64,000 nucleotides of DNA from Multifurca ochricompacta (Eukaryota > Basidiomycota > Agaricomycetes > Russulales > Russulaceae), in assembly GCA_022496185.1 (NCBI GenBank), contig WTXG01000062.1, positions 116,845-180,844 on the forward strand. The letters run 5' to 3'. The notes under the pieces are model-generated. The model saw nothing but the letters and a program-made list of their open reading frames with translations. It was not told where the DNA came from and did not search any database. Both the position numbers and the translations under genes were made by a program. The first letter of the stretch is position 1. Every line of letters begins with the position of its first letter. Shown piece after piece: positions 1 through 11,402 of the stretch.

Positions 1-1530
1 GATCAGGCTCAGGCTTGTCAAGCCATGCGTCCGCGAGAAAGCCACCGCACTGCCGAAATTGGGAAAGGGGGGGAGGGAGGAGGAGGAGGAGGAAGAGGAA
101 GGGGAGTGGGGGAGTGGGGGAGTGGGTGGGAGGGGTAGGGGAAGAAAGAAGAGAAGAATTCGAAGAGCGATGAGCGGAGGAGAGAGGGAAATGAAAAGGT
201 GATGCGTACGAAGGTGCCGTAAGTGAGTAACTTGATGTTGTGCTTCTCGCAGACATCTGCCATGCCGTGGAGCGGTCGTGTATCAATTAACGAGAACTGT
301 GTATAATGAGTTGGGCATCAATAAATTTTTTCCTTATCCTCTATTTTTTTTTTTTTGTGTGTGTGCGGGAGCCGAACACGATTAGCGCGTGTTTCTCAAC
401 TCGCTCGTGCCATGTGTATGAAAGGGGGTGGTGGTAGGGGGGGAGGGGGAAGGGGAAGGGGAAGAAGTGAAGGGTCCGAGGAGACATACCTGAACTTGAT
501 TGGCGACGATAGCACCAGGGCCGAGCTGTGTGCAGATCTCGTCTGTTCGGGCCGCATCAAAGTTGACAAGGCCGAGGGTTTTGATGCGTCCGTCACGTTG
601 GACGTCTTGAAGATAGCGTAAGGCAGTCATATAGCCCTTATTGGAGTAGTCCTGCCAATAAAACTATGTTGAAAGAAGGGGGGGGGGGGGAGGAGGAAAG
701 GTAAAATGGTGCTCCATTGAATGAAAGAGAGGGGAGAATTGTTGGGGTCAAAAACAAAACAGACCTGTAAGAAGTCGAGCTGGCGAGTGCGCATTCGTGT
801 CATGCGCTCACGGATAGCGGCCTCTACGGTGGCGCGAGAAAGATCTCCGTGTTTGAAAACACACCATTTGGTACCGCCGAGAACGGTGCGAGGTGGGAGA
901 TGCTCCTGAAATTGCCCCTGTCGAAATAGCGCGCGGGGAAAAGGGCGTCAGCGGAGAGCGGAGAAGGAGGGTACAAATTGACGGGAGACCGCTCCCGAAT
1001 GTGGCCACTGACAAAGACGATCTCGGCAGGTCCATAATGATCAGCTAGAAGAGGTAAATTGAGCGCCAAGATGAGTGCTATATTATATAGTATAGTAGTA
1101 TAGTATAGAATAGTATAGTATAGTATAGTATAGTATAGTATAGTAGTATAGAATAGAATAGAATAGAATAGAATAGTATGATATAGTGGAACTCACCCTT
1201 TCGTTCAATTATTTTTATTTAAATGGAACGTCAGAAAAAAAAAAGAGAAAGATGCATGGGCGGAAGATTCACCATATCTGACCATGCGGAAAAGAAAGAT
1301 CAGCGAATATAATATAAATATAAATATAAATAAAAACAACAAATACCGAATGCTGTATAACCTTGATCAACATGGCGTGCCATGGCATCTCGTATTTTTG
1401 ATGCAGGAGCACTACCCCAGGCTGTGCTAGACAGTTGCCATAGACCGACCCAGAGACGGGGTGGATTGAACGGGCCGAGTTGAAAAGTCTCCCACTGAGT
1501 AGGATTAACGGGGGAATGGGGACTCATCAT
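1..1530 (-). CDS. Aldo/keto reductase, 3' end cut by window start
   Basis: NAD(P)H-dependent oxidoreductase of the aldo/keto reductase TIM-barrel family; substrate unknown, cytosolic by family. Minus-strand exons inferred from splice sites: 1530-1347, 1044-1013, 917-765, 663-490, 296-210, 49-1 (226 aa in the window, all phases consistent). Family hallmarks in order: LWVGLWQLSSTAWG, ADHYGPAEIVFG, TVLGGTKWCVFKHG, a TIM-barrel stretch ending IKTLGLVNFD, ANQVQ|FSLIDTRPLHGM, LLTYGTF|CGGFLAD and LDKPEPD. The start ATG is chosen because the first exon opens there. Oddities: the Asp normally before the ADHYG segment is not encoded at the first junction, and the usual catalytic His (xHW) reads FYW, so activity is uncertain. 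Introns are 101-302 nt apart from one of 95 nt and are rich in simple repeats. The family call is firm; exact junctions 1 and 2 are less sure. Confidence 0.85.
1075..1187. repeat. TATAG microsatellite in the reductase's first intron
   Basis: Imperfect tandem TATAG/AATAG pentamers over about 110 bp, lying inside the 302-nt first intron of the aldo/keto reductase. Seen directly; expected to be length-polymorphic. Confidence 0.9.
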
Positions 1531-2284
1531 AGTGAGTGAGCAATGTTATATGATGTGGGGTTAAGTTTTTATTAAACAACATTCTTTAACACACACATTT
1601 TTATACGTCAACGGATTCGGGTAGAGTAGGGAGAGAGGGGGGAGGGGGAGGGGGAGGGGGTACTGAGGAGATATCTGGCTAACTAGTTGGCTAACTGGCT
1701 AACTGGTTGGCCAGCTCACTCTAGCTGGCTGGCTGACTCTGACTCTGACCTGAACTGAACCTTTTTATTTTTAATTTATTTTAATTTTTTGCCGTGTATA
1801 AGTTATAATAATATTAATATATTATATATATTAGAACCAATTCCCCGGACCTCGGGATATCATCTGAGCGTATTTGAATTTGAAAGTTCGCATTCGCATG
1901 TTGATCAAAAGACCGGAGTAAGATCTCAACCACGTTGTGACCATCATCATCTTACCTTTTTCTCCAATCCAAATCTCCCATTGCCTTCCCTTTGGCTTGC
2001 CCCCCCCCTCCCCCTCATACCCCTACCCCTACCCCTACCCCTCCCCCACCCACCCACCAATCGAAACATCAAACGACCTTGGTAGTTATGGTCCGCTAAC
2101 TTACCTCGTTCCCGATCCGTCGGAGCATCAAGTCTGAACTATAAATTCAGCTTGGCTTTGAAGTAACCTCCTTCATTCCATCATCCTCCTCTTTTCAGAT
2201 ATCATATATCCAGACATTCGAGCAACAAGTAGACCCATTATACGCATATTTCACAATACACTCCTCGTTGCTTACCACTCAAAA
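1531..2284. other. Intergenic region with C-rich tract and promoter
   Basis: Lies between the 5' ends of the divergent reductase and the unknown protein gene. It holds G-rich purine stretches (1632-1660), a run of CCCCTA units (about 2022-2042) and pyrimidine-rich sequence just before the downstream gene. No coding exon could be supported here. Confidence 0.6.
2140..2147 (+). promoter_or_regulatory. TATA-like box
   Basis: TATAAATT about 145 bp upstream of the ATG at 2285, followed by a pyrimidine-rich leader, as in fungal core promoters. Inferred from position only. Confidence 0.4.
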
Positions 2285-3053
2285 ATGCCTGCACCCTCAT
2301 CCGAATCTTTATCTTTCCACCGCTCTACAGATGCCCGTTCTCTCAATCATGTGTATGTTCTTCTTCTTCACCTCCCGTCCCGTAGTCTAATAATGTTCAT
2401 CAGTAATCTTATGGTTGACTCATTCATCGCCAATGCCAGAGTCGAAGAGTAAGTCATCATCACTTTCTCTCCTTCTCTCCCTGCTTCCCATTCATGGTTA
2501 ACTGACTGACCCATGTCTCTCTCTCTCTCTCTCTCTCTTCAGTTTGCGCGCGACAGTACGGATACTACTTGCTACCATGCCTCCTAGCACAGCACAAGCC
2601 TTCACCAAGGCTGCTCGTTCACGATTATCGAGTTCCAATGCTAGCCCACTACCCCATCCTCAAGTCCTCTTTTACTTTGACGGCACCGACGCATCTCCAA
2701 CGTCCGGCTTATACGACGTCCTAGCTCACGCGCGGGCTTTGTATGGAGCCGGCATGGGTCTCACCAGTTTTGGCATTTTCACCACCATCATCCGTAATTC
2801 ATTGGGACTCCGATGGACGCCCTTCGGCACGGTCATAGATGCGTTCACGCTTATCGACGGTGACATTTGCCAAGCACTACAAAGCGCGAAGGAGGAGATT
2901 GATTCGGGTCGGGCAGGTGACCTTGATAGCACCCGCGCAAAGGTCGCTGACTTGCGCGCTGCACTGAAGGAATGCGCGGATGCTATAGCTCGGTGGGGTG
3001 GTAATTTTCCGTTTGAACGGGCAGCGGCCACATTAGAAGTATGGAAAATCTGA
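2285..3053 (+). CDS. Uncharacterised 207-aa protein
   Basis: Three exons fit together in frame: 2285-2352, 2404-2448 and 2543-3053, with donors GTATGT and GTAAGT and acceptors CAG. Intron 2 contains a CT microsatellite. The start is the first ATG after the TATA-like box and reads MPAPSSESLSF. The product has no motif I recognise. It has a helical, Ala-rich N-terminal part, a central DGTDASPTSGLYDVL segment, and a C-terminal helix with alternating charge (KVADLRAALKECADAI). No signal peptide or clear membrane segment is visible. The splice structure and codon quality make a real gene likely; function cannot be assigned from sequence. Confidence 0.7.
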
Positions 3054-4807
3054 ACCCTATAGTGTGTCGTATCGTGTTATTCGTCGTCTCTCCTATCACC
3101 TTGTATGACTAGATGCTGTTATTTACTTTTTTTTTTGTTTTTGTTTTTGTTTTGTTTTTTACTTCAAATAATATCAAGTACTCTAATCAAATTTGACTAC
3201 ATTTATTGCACCCGCAAACATTGTCGCACCCCATTGAATGGATCGAATCCGTTTCAGACTGTAGAGATGACGTTGAGAGATTCTTCTCGTCAGTCGGCAT
3301 CTTTTCTTTTTTTTTAAATCGTTTTTTTCTATTTTTTGTTTTTCCCTTTTCCATAAAAAAAATTACTGTAAAGCACACCCGAAAGAGGTTAAGCTCTCTG
3401 AGACCGAAATAGAAAAGGAGAAAAAAAAATTAATCTGGAGCCAGGACAGGTCAGGGCGAGCCGAGCGGCTCTCGGTTCGCCCCCTGACAGGTGATACGAG
3501 CGGAGCTAAGCCTAGGAAAGAGCTCTCTAAGAGAAAGGAAGAGAGGGGGGAGGGAGAGGAGAAAGAGGAGAGAGAGAGAAGACGCGGATGGAAAAAAAAA
3601 AGTAGGCGAGCGGCAATCTGTACTGAACTCCAACTCAGCTCTTGCATTTTTCGGGAAATCAACGTGACACCGGGGGAAAAACAAAAATGAGAGAATTAAA
3701 AGAAAAAGAAAAGGAAAAAGGACGGACTTGACGACTGACGGACAACTAACGAACGAACTGTAACTTGTTGCACGCCGGGATAACGAGAAACCTCTTTTTC
3801 TTTTTTGTTTGGGGGTTTTTTTTTCTCCCTCTATCTCTCCTCTCAGAGAGAGACAGCGTTCACCCCCCCCTTTTTTTTCTGTGTGAACCTAAATTTCGCG
3901 AGTCATAATAATAAAGCTCCATCTCGGGGTACCAGTGTACACCACCCGTCCGAGAGTTTTGACGTTTAGTCACCGGAAGGGGGAAAAAAGAAAAATAAAG
4001 TATTTATTATTAACTTTTTATTTTTATATTCAGCTAGTTACTAGTCGAGGAGGGGGGGGGGAAGGGGAAAAAGGAGAAAAGAAGAAAAGAGAAACGAATC
4101 ATCATCATTATTATCATCATCATCATCATCTCCTCATGATCCGGTTGTAGTGTAGTGTAGGGGTAGGCGGGTTAGGGGGGGGAGGGATAATTGGAAAATG
4201 AAATGAAATGGCTCTGGCCTGATTCGAGGAAAACGAACGGATAAACTGAAAGTGGGTAGGAGGGGGTAAGGATAGGTATAGGTAGATTCAGCCACGGACC
4301 ATGGACCATGGACCATGGACTGTTACTGTTACTGTTACTGGGCCAAACTGGCAAGGCAAAGAAAGGCAAAGGCCAGGTTAGGCCAAAGACAAGGTGTGCC
4401 GTGTGCCATGTGCACATGTGCCATTTATTCTTCCTTCATTTTCATCTTATTGGTGAGTAAGAAGGTCTAGGCGAGGCGGGGGTAAAGGTAAGGGTAGGGG
4501 TAAGGGTAAGGGGTAAAGAGGAGGGTGGGAGAGAGATGGAGATGGAGAGAGGGGGAGTGAGAGGGATGACGATGGGGATTAGGATCATGTCATGTCATGA
4601 TGGGATGGGGGGAGTTCAGTTGTGCCCCATCCGGCGATTAAATTCATTCCGAGGCACACCAGGATAAAACGGATTACGCGAACGATCGAGCGCGATGAGT
4701 AGCCGAAATCGCTTGCCTTGCCTCACTCTCTTGATTGGTTGTGGAGATGAATCGTTCATGGTTCCTCCCGCTCCCGCTAAGAAAAACATAACACATATCT
4801 CTCCCTA

Positions 4808-4838
<31 letters not shown>

Positions 4839-5238
4839 TGGGTTCACCAGCAGCGCCTCTTACTCCTGCATTACACGAATAAATTGAATATCAACGGCAA
4901 TGGGATAGCTTCGCCATTCACAAAGTATTCGTTAATGTTTCAAAGAACGACAATTGTACGTTATATGGATTAGACAGAGTCAACCGGGGGAGCACGTTCG
5001 GACCACATACGTTGATATTAAGATCCGTCATATTGCGCACACTTCGACGATAGGTTGTTTTTGGCCACGCCACGAATCATTTCGAGAGCTTCACTAATCC
5101 TTTCTTTCTTTCTTTTTTTTTTTTTTTGTTGTTTTTGTTTCGTTTACCGTTCCCGCGACTGAGAAGAAGAAGAAGAAGAGAGTGACAGCGTACTTATGGT
5201 CACGCTACATCAGAAGGAGATGCTTCTTTAGGAAGACT

Positions 5239-5297
5239 ACGCCGAAAGATGAGGGTAGCTCAGCTGTTCATCTGAGCCAAGTGACAACCTTCGGCGT
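5239..5297. repeat. Nested inverted repeat (potential hairpin)
   Basis: Outer arms ACGCCGAA (5239-5246) and TTCGGCGT (5290-5297) enclose inner arms GCTCAG (5258-5263) and CTGAGC (5272-5277). The inner loop is 8 nt. It could be a structured RNA, a cruciform or a protein-binding dyad; the role is unknown. Confidence 0.5.
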
Positions 5298-6000
5298 AAC
5301 TGGCAATTGCGCCTGGCATATATGCCCTGCGCCATGCCATCCAAAGTCTTAAGACCGATCGATGTCTAGAATAATAATGCCCCGAGATGGACCAAGGTAA
5401 TTCCGCCGGGCGAAAGATAAATGAACCAAGGGGAGATCAAAACAAACCGGGAGGTCGGGCCTTTTTTTAATAAAAATTCTTTCTTTCTTTCTTTGTCTAC
5501 CATTTCTCGCGCGTAGATTGGTTCCCGAAGTTCAAGTTTTGAAGCGATGTATGTGGGTGGGGGTGAGAAATGTTGGACCCAGGTCAACGGTGAGAAAACG
5601 AAAAGCCCCGAGATATTGATACAGCAAATGGGAATACATTTGTGGCAAAATAAAAAGCGCTGAGAACTACGGAGACGAGGCCTGCCGTGGCATCTTCTCC
5701 GAAATGGGGGTGATTGTGCGCAAAGACGGGGTTGGATGAAACTGGGGATTGATATTCCGATGGATAGAGTAAACGTTGCAGGAGCGAAAAAATAAATAAA
5801 CTGGGTGTGAAGGACCATAGAGGAAGAGCGCCAGGCATCCTTGGTGTGATCCCCATCCGTCTATCCTTCTTGGGTCCGTATTAGCGTAGCATCTTTTTAC
5901 TATTGGCCATAGCTTTAGTTTCAATACCGTGAATCGCCCAGAGGAGAGTAGATAACAGCGCTCCAGTCTTAAATCCAGGCCAGACAAAGTTCGGTTCGGT

Positions 6001-6046
6001 AGAGGAGAAGGAGGAGAAGGAGAAGAAGAAGAAGAAGAAGAAGAAA
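6001..6046. repeat. GGA/GAA microsatellite
   Basis: Purine triplet repeat (GGAGAA then GAA units) in the intergenic region upstream of the low-complexity protein gene. Confidence 0.85.
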
Positions 6047-6468
6047 AGGGAAGTTTTTTTAAGGGTGTTCCACGTATGAAAATATCGATATTCGTAGTGA
6101 TTGATTAAGTTCTAATGGCTCCATATGATCGAAGTGGACGGTGGGGAGTTCACTCCGTGTTATTGTCAATGCTGCTGATGACTGCCGAGGCCGTAGCCAA
6201 GCCACGACGCGAGCGAACGAGGTTGGCGGGGACGTCGTGTCGTGTCGTAGAACATTGCCGATGCCGATGCCGATGGCTCACCGGTCGGCACCTGAGTCTC
6301 TCTACCGCGGTCGTCGTCGCCTCTCGTCGTTTCCCTATCGACCTACGCTCTCGTTTGACTTTGACCGTTCTGGCTCCTCCTTCCAACTGTGATAATTAAT
6401 AATATATACAATTATTCGGTTAGGACGGACGGTCCAAATCTCTTTTTTCAATCTTCACCCGGAGCGTC

Positions 6469-9400
6469 ATGGAGGTCACTACCCTCGACATTCGAACTTC
6501 ACCTGGAGGAGCCACCGCAAAGACAACAACAGATTCACGTATGCAGACAAGAAATTCCCAATCGCCTTCTTTTATTCCCTTGCTCTCACCCAAAGCTGCG
6601 CGAAACCAACCTCTCACCCTCAATAGCTCTCTCCCTAGTTCTTTGTCTGTTCCTCAATTAGGCCTCGTGCCTCCAAACAGAACGCCCTCGGGGGGCAGTT
6701 CTCCGTCTCATCATGCCACTATCCCCTCTCTACCACAGGCACCTTCAACACAGGCGTCAAGTAGTACATCATCATCATCATCATCATCAGCCTTACCTTC
6801 TCTACGTTCTCTTCGCAGTTTTCTCCCGTTCGGTTCGGGAAAGTCTACGACTGCTTCGGCTGCTTCCGGACCGTTGAAAGGCCCGTTTGCCAGTTTTGCA
6901 CCCGTTCGACGTTCGAGCGCGACTATCGAACGCAAGAATTCAGGCCAGTTTCCGCGTTCCGGTGACAAAAATGACGTGGCTGTGATATCCATCGCACCTT
7001 CTCCCCATACGAGCTCAGAGCGCAGTCATGATACCTCTAATAGCGCCGACGCCCATATACTACCCCTTCCATCCCTCTCCGTCTCTCCTTTGCACGGGGA
7101 AGAATTAGGTGCGTGCGAAAGGCGCTGCGCCATGTTGCATCACCACCACATGATAACTCATTTTCGTGTCACTCCATAGGTCCACCGGTCGTCACTTTCA
7201 ATCCCGACCCACCTCTGAGTACAGAGTTATCAACCATCTTGGAGTCTGACCTCTCAGGGTTATCAAAGCACCTCCCCACTTTGGAAGAATCCCGAAGCTC
7301 CGAAATTTCTGGAAACCGGCCTTCAGCGAATCATCATGGGACGTTTCCTCCCTCGCCTGAGATCAATAATTATAAGATGATAGCTCCGGATACATCTCTC
7401 CTAGATCTCTCCACCTCACACTTAAAAGAGGAGGTCATGCACGCACTAAAGGAGAAACCTTCCAGGAATGGATGGTTGACAGGTGTGGTCGTTGAAGATG
7501 CCACTGATAGTAATCGCCCTGCGAGTCGGAATGATCGAGCAGGCGACCGTGACGGTTACGTTCAAGTACAACCTGAGCCTGATTTTGAGCCTGAGGAGAG
7601 CTTTCACCTTGATTCTCTTGATCCAGACCTTGCCGCATTGCTTAGTCCTAATCGTATGGGAGTTAAGTTACCGATGATGATGATTCACTCCGAGGATCTG
7701 TCTGCACCGACGCTAGCGCCTCAAAACCCGCGGCTGACCGCCCCTCCGCGGATTTTTCTTCCTTCGCGGGCTGTCACTCCCCAATCTCGTCCTTCACCTT
7801 TAGGCTCTTCGTCCGTTGACGGTTCGCCCAGCTCTGCAACAGGATCCGCGAGGTCCCAATCCTCGCCCGTTCGCGCGACGACTTCTCAAGCCGACCTAAA
7901 CATGGTCCGGTCTGTCCCCAGTAGCAGCAGATTTGTGCCCCGACTCATGCGCTCAGCTACCGACCGCATCGCACCCGTACGCGGGAATCATAGCGTAGAA
8001 AACATCACGCGAGTTCCCTCTGATTCTGCCCTCCTTCCCTTAAACGAAGCACGCCGAGTCTCTAGTGACAGTATCTATCTAAGGCGTCCACCCGCCTCAC
8101 CATTACCTATAGAGTTTCAACCTCAATCTCAACCACAATCTCAACTACAACCACAATTACAACCACCACTACAGCACCCCAACAATACAGAATCTCAACG
8201 TCGTGTGCCAACCTCGCGTGTTGTCACTCCGGCTCGTTTCAGTAGAACTCAAACACCCGCAACCTCTCGCCTCCTGCTACGTTCCGCGGCGCTACCGTCT
8301 TCATCGGCGGCGGCAGCAGCGACAGGTATCCCTAGGAGCTGGGGCGCTGAATCCCCATCGCCTACTTCTCGTACATCATCGGCTCTTGGGTCTGCGGTAG
8401 ATCACTTAAATCGTCCACGCACCAGTGTGGACGGTGCTCTCGAAGGACGTCCTAGCGCACGCGAGCGTCTTGGTTATCCTATACGTAACCGTAATCGCAG
8501 CCTCAGTGTCGGTGGTGGGAATGGGGACCGGGTGGCGTCACCTGGACCCCGCTCCACGGACTGGCTCGGCCCGCGCACGGTCAAAGCGTTCGCTGCCGCC
8601 GGCTTACTCGATCGTGACTTGGGCAACAACGGATCTCGCTTCGGGAGCGTCCGGAGCCTTGGCGACCGAGATCAACAACATCAACGCGCATTAGCCCCCA
8701 GTCGGCTCGCACTTTCCGAAGCGGGTTCTGTCGCGAGCTCGTGGCGTAGTGGAAGTGTATCTCGTACGATGACGCACTCTTCTGAAGCGGCGGCGGCGGC
8801 AGCAGCAGGGCTCGATGGGGCATCCACGTCGACCGGAGGAGCTCCGCGTACTACTCGCTCCGCAGAGTCTACGGCCCCGACGTCGATTTCTCTATCCTGT
8901 CCACAATCAAGGACGCCTTCACCGCAACAACATAAACATTATCAGATGGCGCTACAGACTATGCAAGAAAAACATGCGACTGAGACGGGTACGCTTCTTG
9001 CTGCTCTCGCGGATGCTCAGCATAATGCGCAATCCCTGCGCGCGGATAATGCTAAGCTTCTTGAACGTATCGAAGACCTGGAGGCACAACTTGTCTCTGC
9101 ACATGCGCAATTACGCTCTCATCAATATATTTCAGCAGCAGCAACAGCAGCGACCCCTTCTTCACCACGAAGTCAACCCCTCCTCTCCCGCGCTGTTTTC
9201 AACAGGATTGAACGTCAAGGTTCGGCGGACGCACTAGGACGACGAAAGCCGCCGTTACCTATTCCCATTCTTGGACAAGGACAAGGGCAGGGTTTTAAAC
9301 ACCTTTTGGATTCGAGATATCTCGAAGACGGGGCGGACGCAGAGGATGGGACGTATCACCACCACCCCACCCCCACCACAACCACCATAACCACCATCAT

Positions 9401-9709
9401 AGCGTCGGTCGGGTGGCGATATCGCGACGTGCGAGTGGTGGTGCGGAATCGGTCTTCGCAATTCCACCTCCGAATATGTCTATGTTGTTACAAGAGCAAC
9501 CTGCGGGTTCACGTCATTCTGTCAGCAGTAGTGTTTCGATGACCACGGTTAGTGCGCCGACGGATGGTCCTGGTTCTCCGCGTAGCTTGTTCTTGAGGCC
9601 AGAGCACGATTTACATTTGGGTGACTTGGGAAGTAGTTTTGACATGCACTCGACCGAGGATGAGGTTGATGATGATGATGACGATGACGATGATGATGAG
9701 GCGTTTTGA
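6469..9709 (+). CDS. Ser/Pro-rich low-complexity protein with coiled coil, 1039 aa
   Basis: Exons 6469-7108, 7180-9352 and 9403-9709 join in frame. The last intron is only 50 nt (GTATCACC...CATCATAG) and lies in a CCACCA repeat that would otherwise encode a His-rich stretch and shift the frame. The protein is dominated by disordered Ser/Pro/Arg-rich sequence with a Ser run (SSSTSSSSSSS, about residues 100-112), a Gln/Pro repeat (QPQSQPQSQLQPQ), Ala runs, and one heptad-patterned coiled coil near residues 830-890 (motif LRADNAKLLERIEDLEAQL). It ends with an uninterrupted acidic run of ten Asp before EAF. No catalytic domain is visible. The composition resembles fungal scaffold or polarity proteins and it is probably phosphorylated (many SP sites), but that is inference. 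I do not recognise a family. Confidence 0.8.
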
Positions 9710-11402
9710 GCCCCCCCCCCCTCCTCCCCCCCTTCCCCCCACTTCAGCCTTGAATGAACCCCTCCCCACCTCCCTCCAACTCACCCTTTCTTTTTTTTTT
9801 CGAATGTGTTAGATATCATAATTTTTTTTTTTCCTACTCGTACCCCCCCCCCCTCTCCCCCTCCTCCTTGCTTCGGCTAGCTACACAAAAAGGGAAATAG
9901 TACGTTTGGGATGCACATAATTTGTTTTATATACCCTTTGATATTTCGCTCTCATTTTTTTTATTTATTGCCGCTAGTCTCCTTTTTTTTTTTTTTCACA
10001 CATAAGCAAATGCACCTGTATTTATACTGTATTGGTTGGAAAAAAAAAAGAGAGAGAGAAACCGTAATTAATTTTTTCTTTGGCCCAAATGTATCGGCGG
10101 GCGACGGAGGTTAGGCAAGGCCGACGGCAAACAGACAGACAGACAGACAGACTGTTGTATGATATGTTCTTTTCTTTTTCTTTTTCTTTTCTCTATCTCA
10201 GGGGCGTCACAGGGGTCAGGTCAGGCACGCAGAAAAGATATTCTTCCCATCTCATTTTTCTCACTTTGGGAGTTATTAATATGAGTTTGTTATATATAAT
10301 TATATCCAGCTGTACTTGCTGTCGAGTGTCGAGTGTCGACTGTCCGAGTATATATGTCTATATCTATATCATTACGGCGGCAGTGGCGGGAGCGGCCCCT
10401 GTTTTCCCCAGCTCACGCGCGCGCGGCCTTCAATGTGGGCTGTTTCCGTTTGTCGTCCGTCCTTCTCATAACATAACGAGAGAATTTATTGTGTGTGTGT
10501 GTGGGGAAGGAGGGCTTATCATGAGTTCCTCAAAAAAAAAACAAAAAAAAAAACTATGCGAACCTGAATTATTCTTTTTCTATACCTAGCCAGTTGTTTT
10601 TTGGACAGAGACAGACATGAATTGATTCATATATTATAAAGTTGCTACGCTACTGCTATATTGCAGTCCTCGAGCCGAGAGCCGGAGTACGGCTCTGTTT
10701 CTTTTTCTCTCTCTCTTTCTCTTTCTTTCTTTCTCTCTCTCGCGTGCACGCGCCAATCAAATTGTGGCGTGCCTTGGTCCTTTTTCCTCCACGGGGGTGG
10801 GATACCGGAAAAACCGGGAAAACTAAAAGGTCGTCATCTCATTAAGACGACTTCGGTGGTTTCTCGGTGCTCGGATGCGCGTGGACTAAAAAAGCATGTG
10901 TTATGGAGGAGGGAACTTTATCAATCAAAATCATAATCAACAATCAAAATACCGAATTAATCGCCATTAATGTACCTGGCAACTGGCAATTGGGGTTCTG
11001 TTCTGTTCTCCTCCTCCTCTTTTTTTTGGCCTGTCGGGTCCGAGAAATGAATATGAGACAGTCCAGTCAGACGTACCCCTGAGGTAAGGTTAGGGTTAAT
11101 CGTTTGGTTGGTTGTCCCCCACAAATTCGGACCGGCCGGTATAAATTTCCCCGCGCCCCGCTCAAGTCATGCCCGTGACCGGTGCGTTCCCCAACGCAAC
11201 GATAGAAGCGCACACTTTACGGTGGAACCGGTGGACATTTGACGGGTCAGGCGCCGTCGATCGCCCGAACTTGGCCGTACATGATCCCCCATATCAGCGG
11301 CGCTGACAGGACAGGTTAGCATACAGCACAGCATACAGGTCATAATCCGTACACATCTACCTATCCTTGAGAAGATCGCTTTTTTTTTCCATTATTATAA
11401 TC
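9710..11402. other. Intergenic region with simple repeats
   Basis: Pyrimidine- and homopolymer-rich 3' flank of the preceding gene, a GACA repeat at about 10,133-10,152, a CT repeat at about 10,700-10,742, and a short TTAGGGTTA (about 11,090-11,098). No supported exon before the TTC39-type gene. Confidence 0.6.
11141..11149 (+). promoter_or_regulatory. TATA-like box beside a CCGGCCGG palindrome
   Basis: TATAAATTT directly after GGACCGGCCGG, about 260 bp before the ATG at 11,403. Candidate core promoter of the TTC39/IML2 gene; positional evidence only. Confidence 0.35.

Larger units (their letters stand above)
3054..6468. other. Long low-complexity intergenic region, no supported gene
   Basis: About 3.4 kb of homopolymers, purine runs (3536-3600), CT repeat (4801-4839), G-rich GGGTAAG-like repeats (4480-4520) and a GGA/GAA repeat (6001-6046). 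Minus-strand hydrophobic open stretches at 5366-5990 could hide a small multi-exon membrane protein, but no consistent splice model was found. A nested inverted repeat sits at 5239-5297. Otherwise nothing recognisable. Confidence 0.6.

Noticed and set aside
1075..1187. CRISPR-like array
   Set aside because: Contiguous pentanucleotide repeats without unique spacers, in a eukaryotic intron.
1271..1280. Possible 5-nt micro-exon ATATG (CAG|ATATG|GTGAAT) in the reductase's first intron that would supply Asp-Met
   Set aside because: It gives the missing Asp-Met but leaves the next exon one base out of frame with the only acceptor found.
5253..5310. tRNA gene (GGTAGCTCAG resembles a D-arm)
   Set aside because: No anticodon arm or T-loop at the right spacing; the sequence is better explained as a nested hairpin.
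5366..5990. Minus-strand membrane protein gene
   Set aside because: Hydrophobic open stretches exist, but no consistent splice model, start codon or family motif supports a gene.
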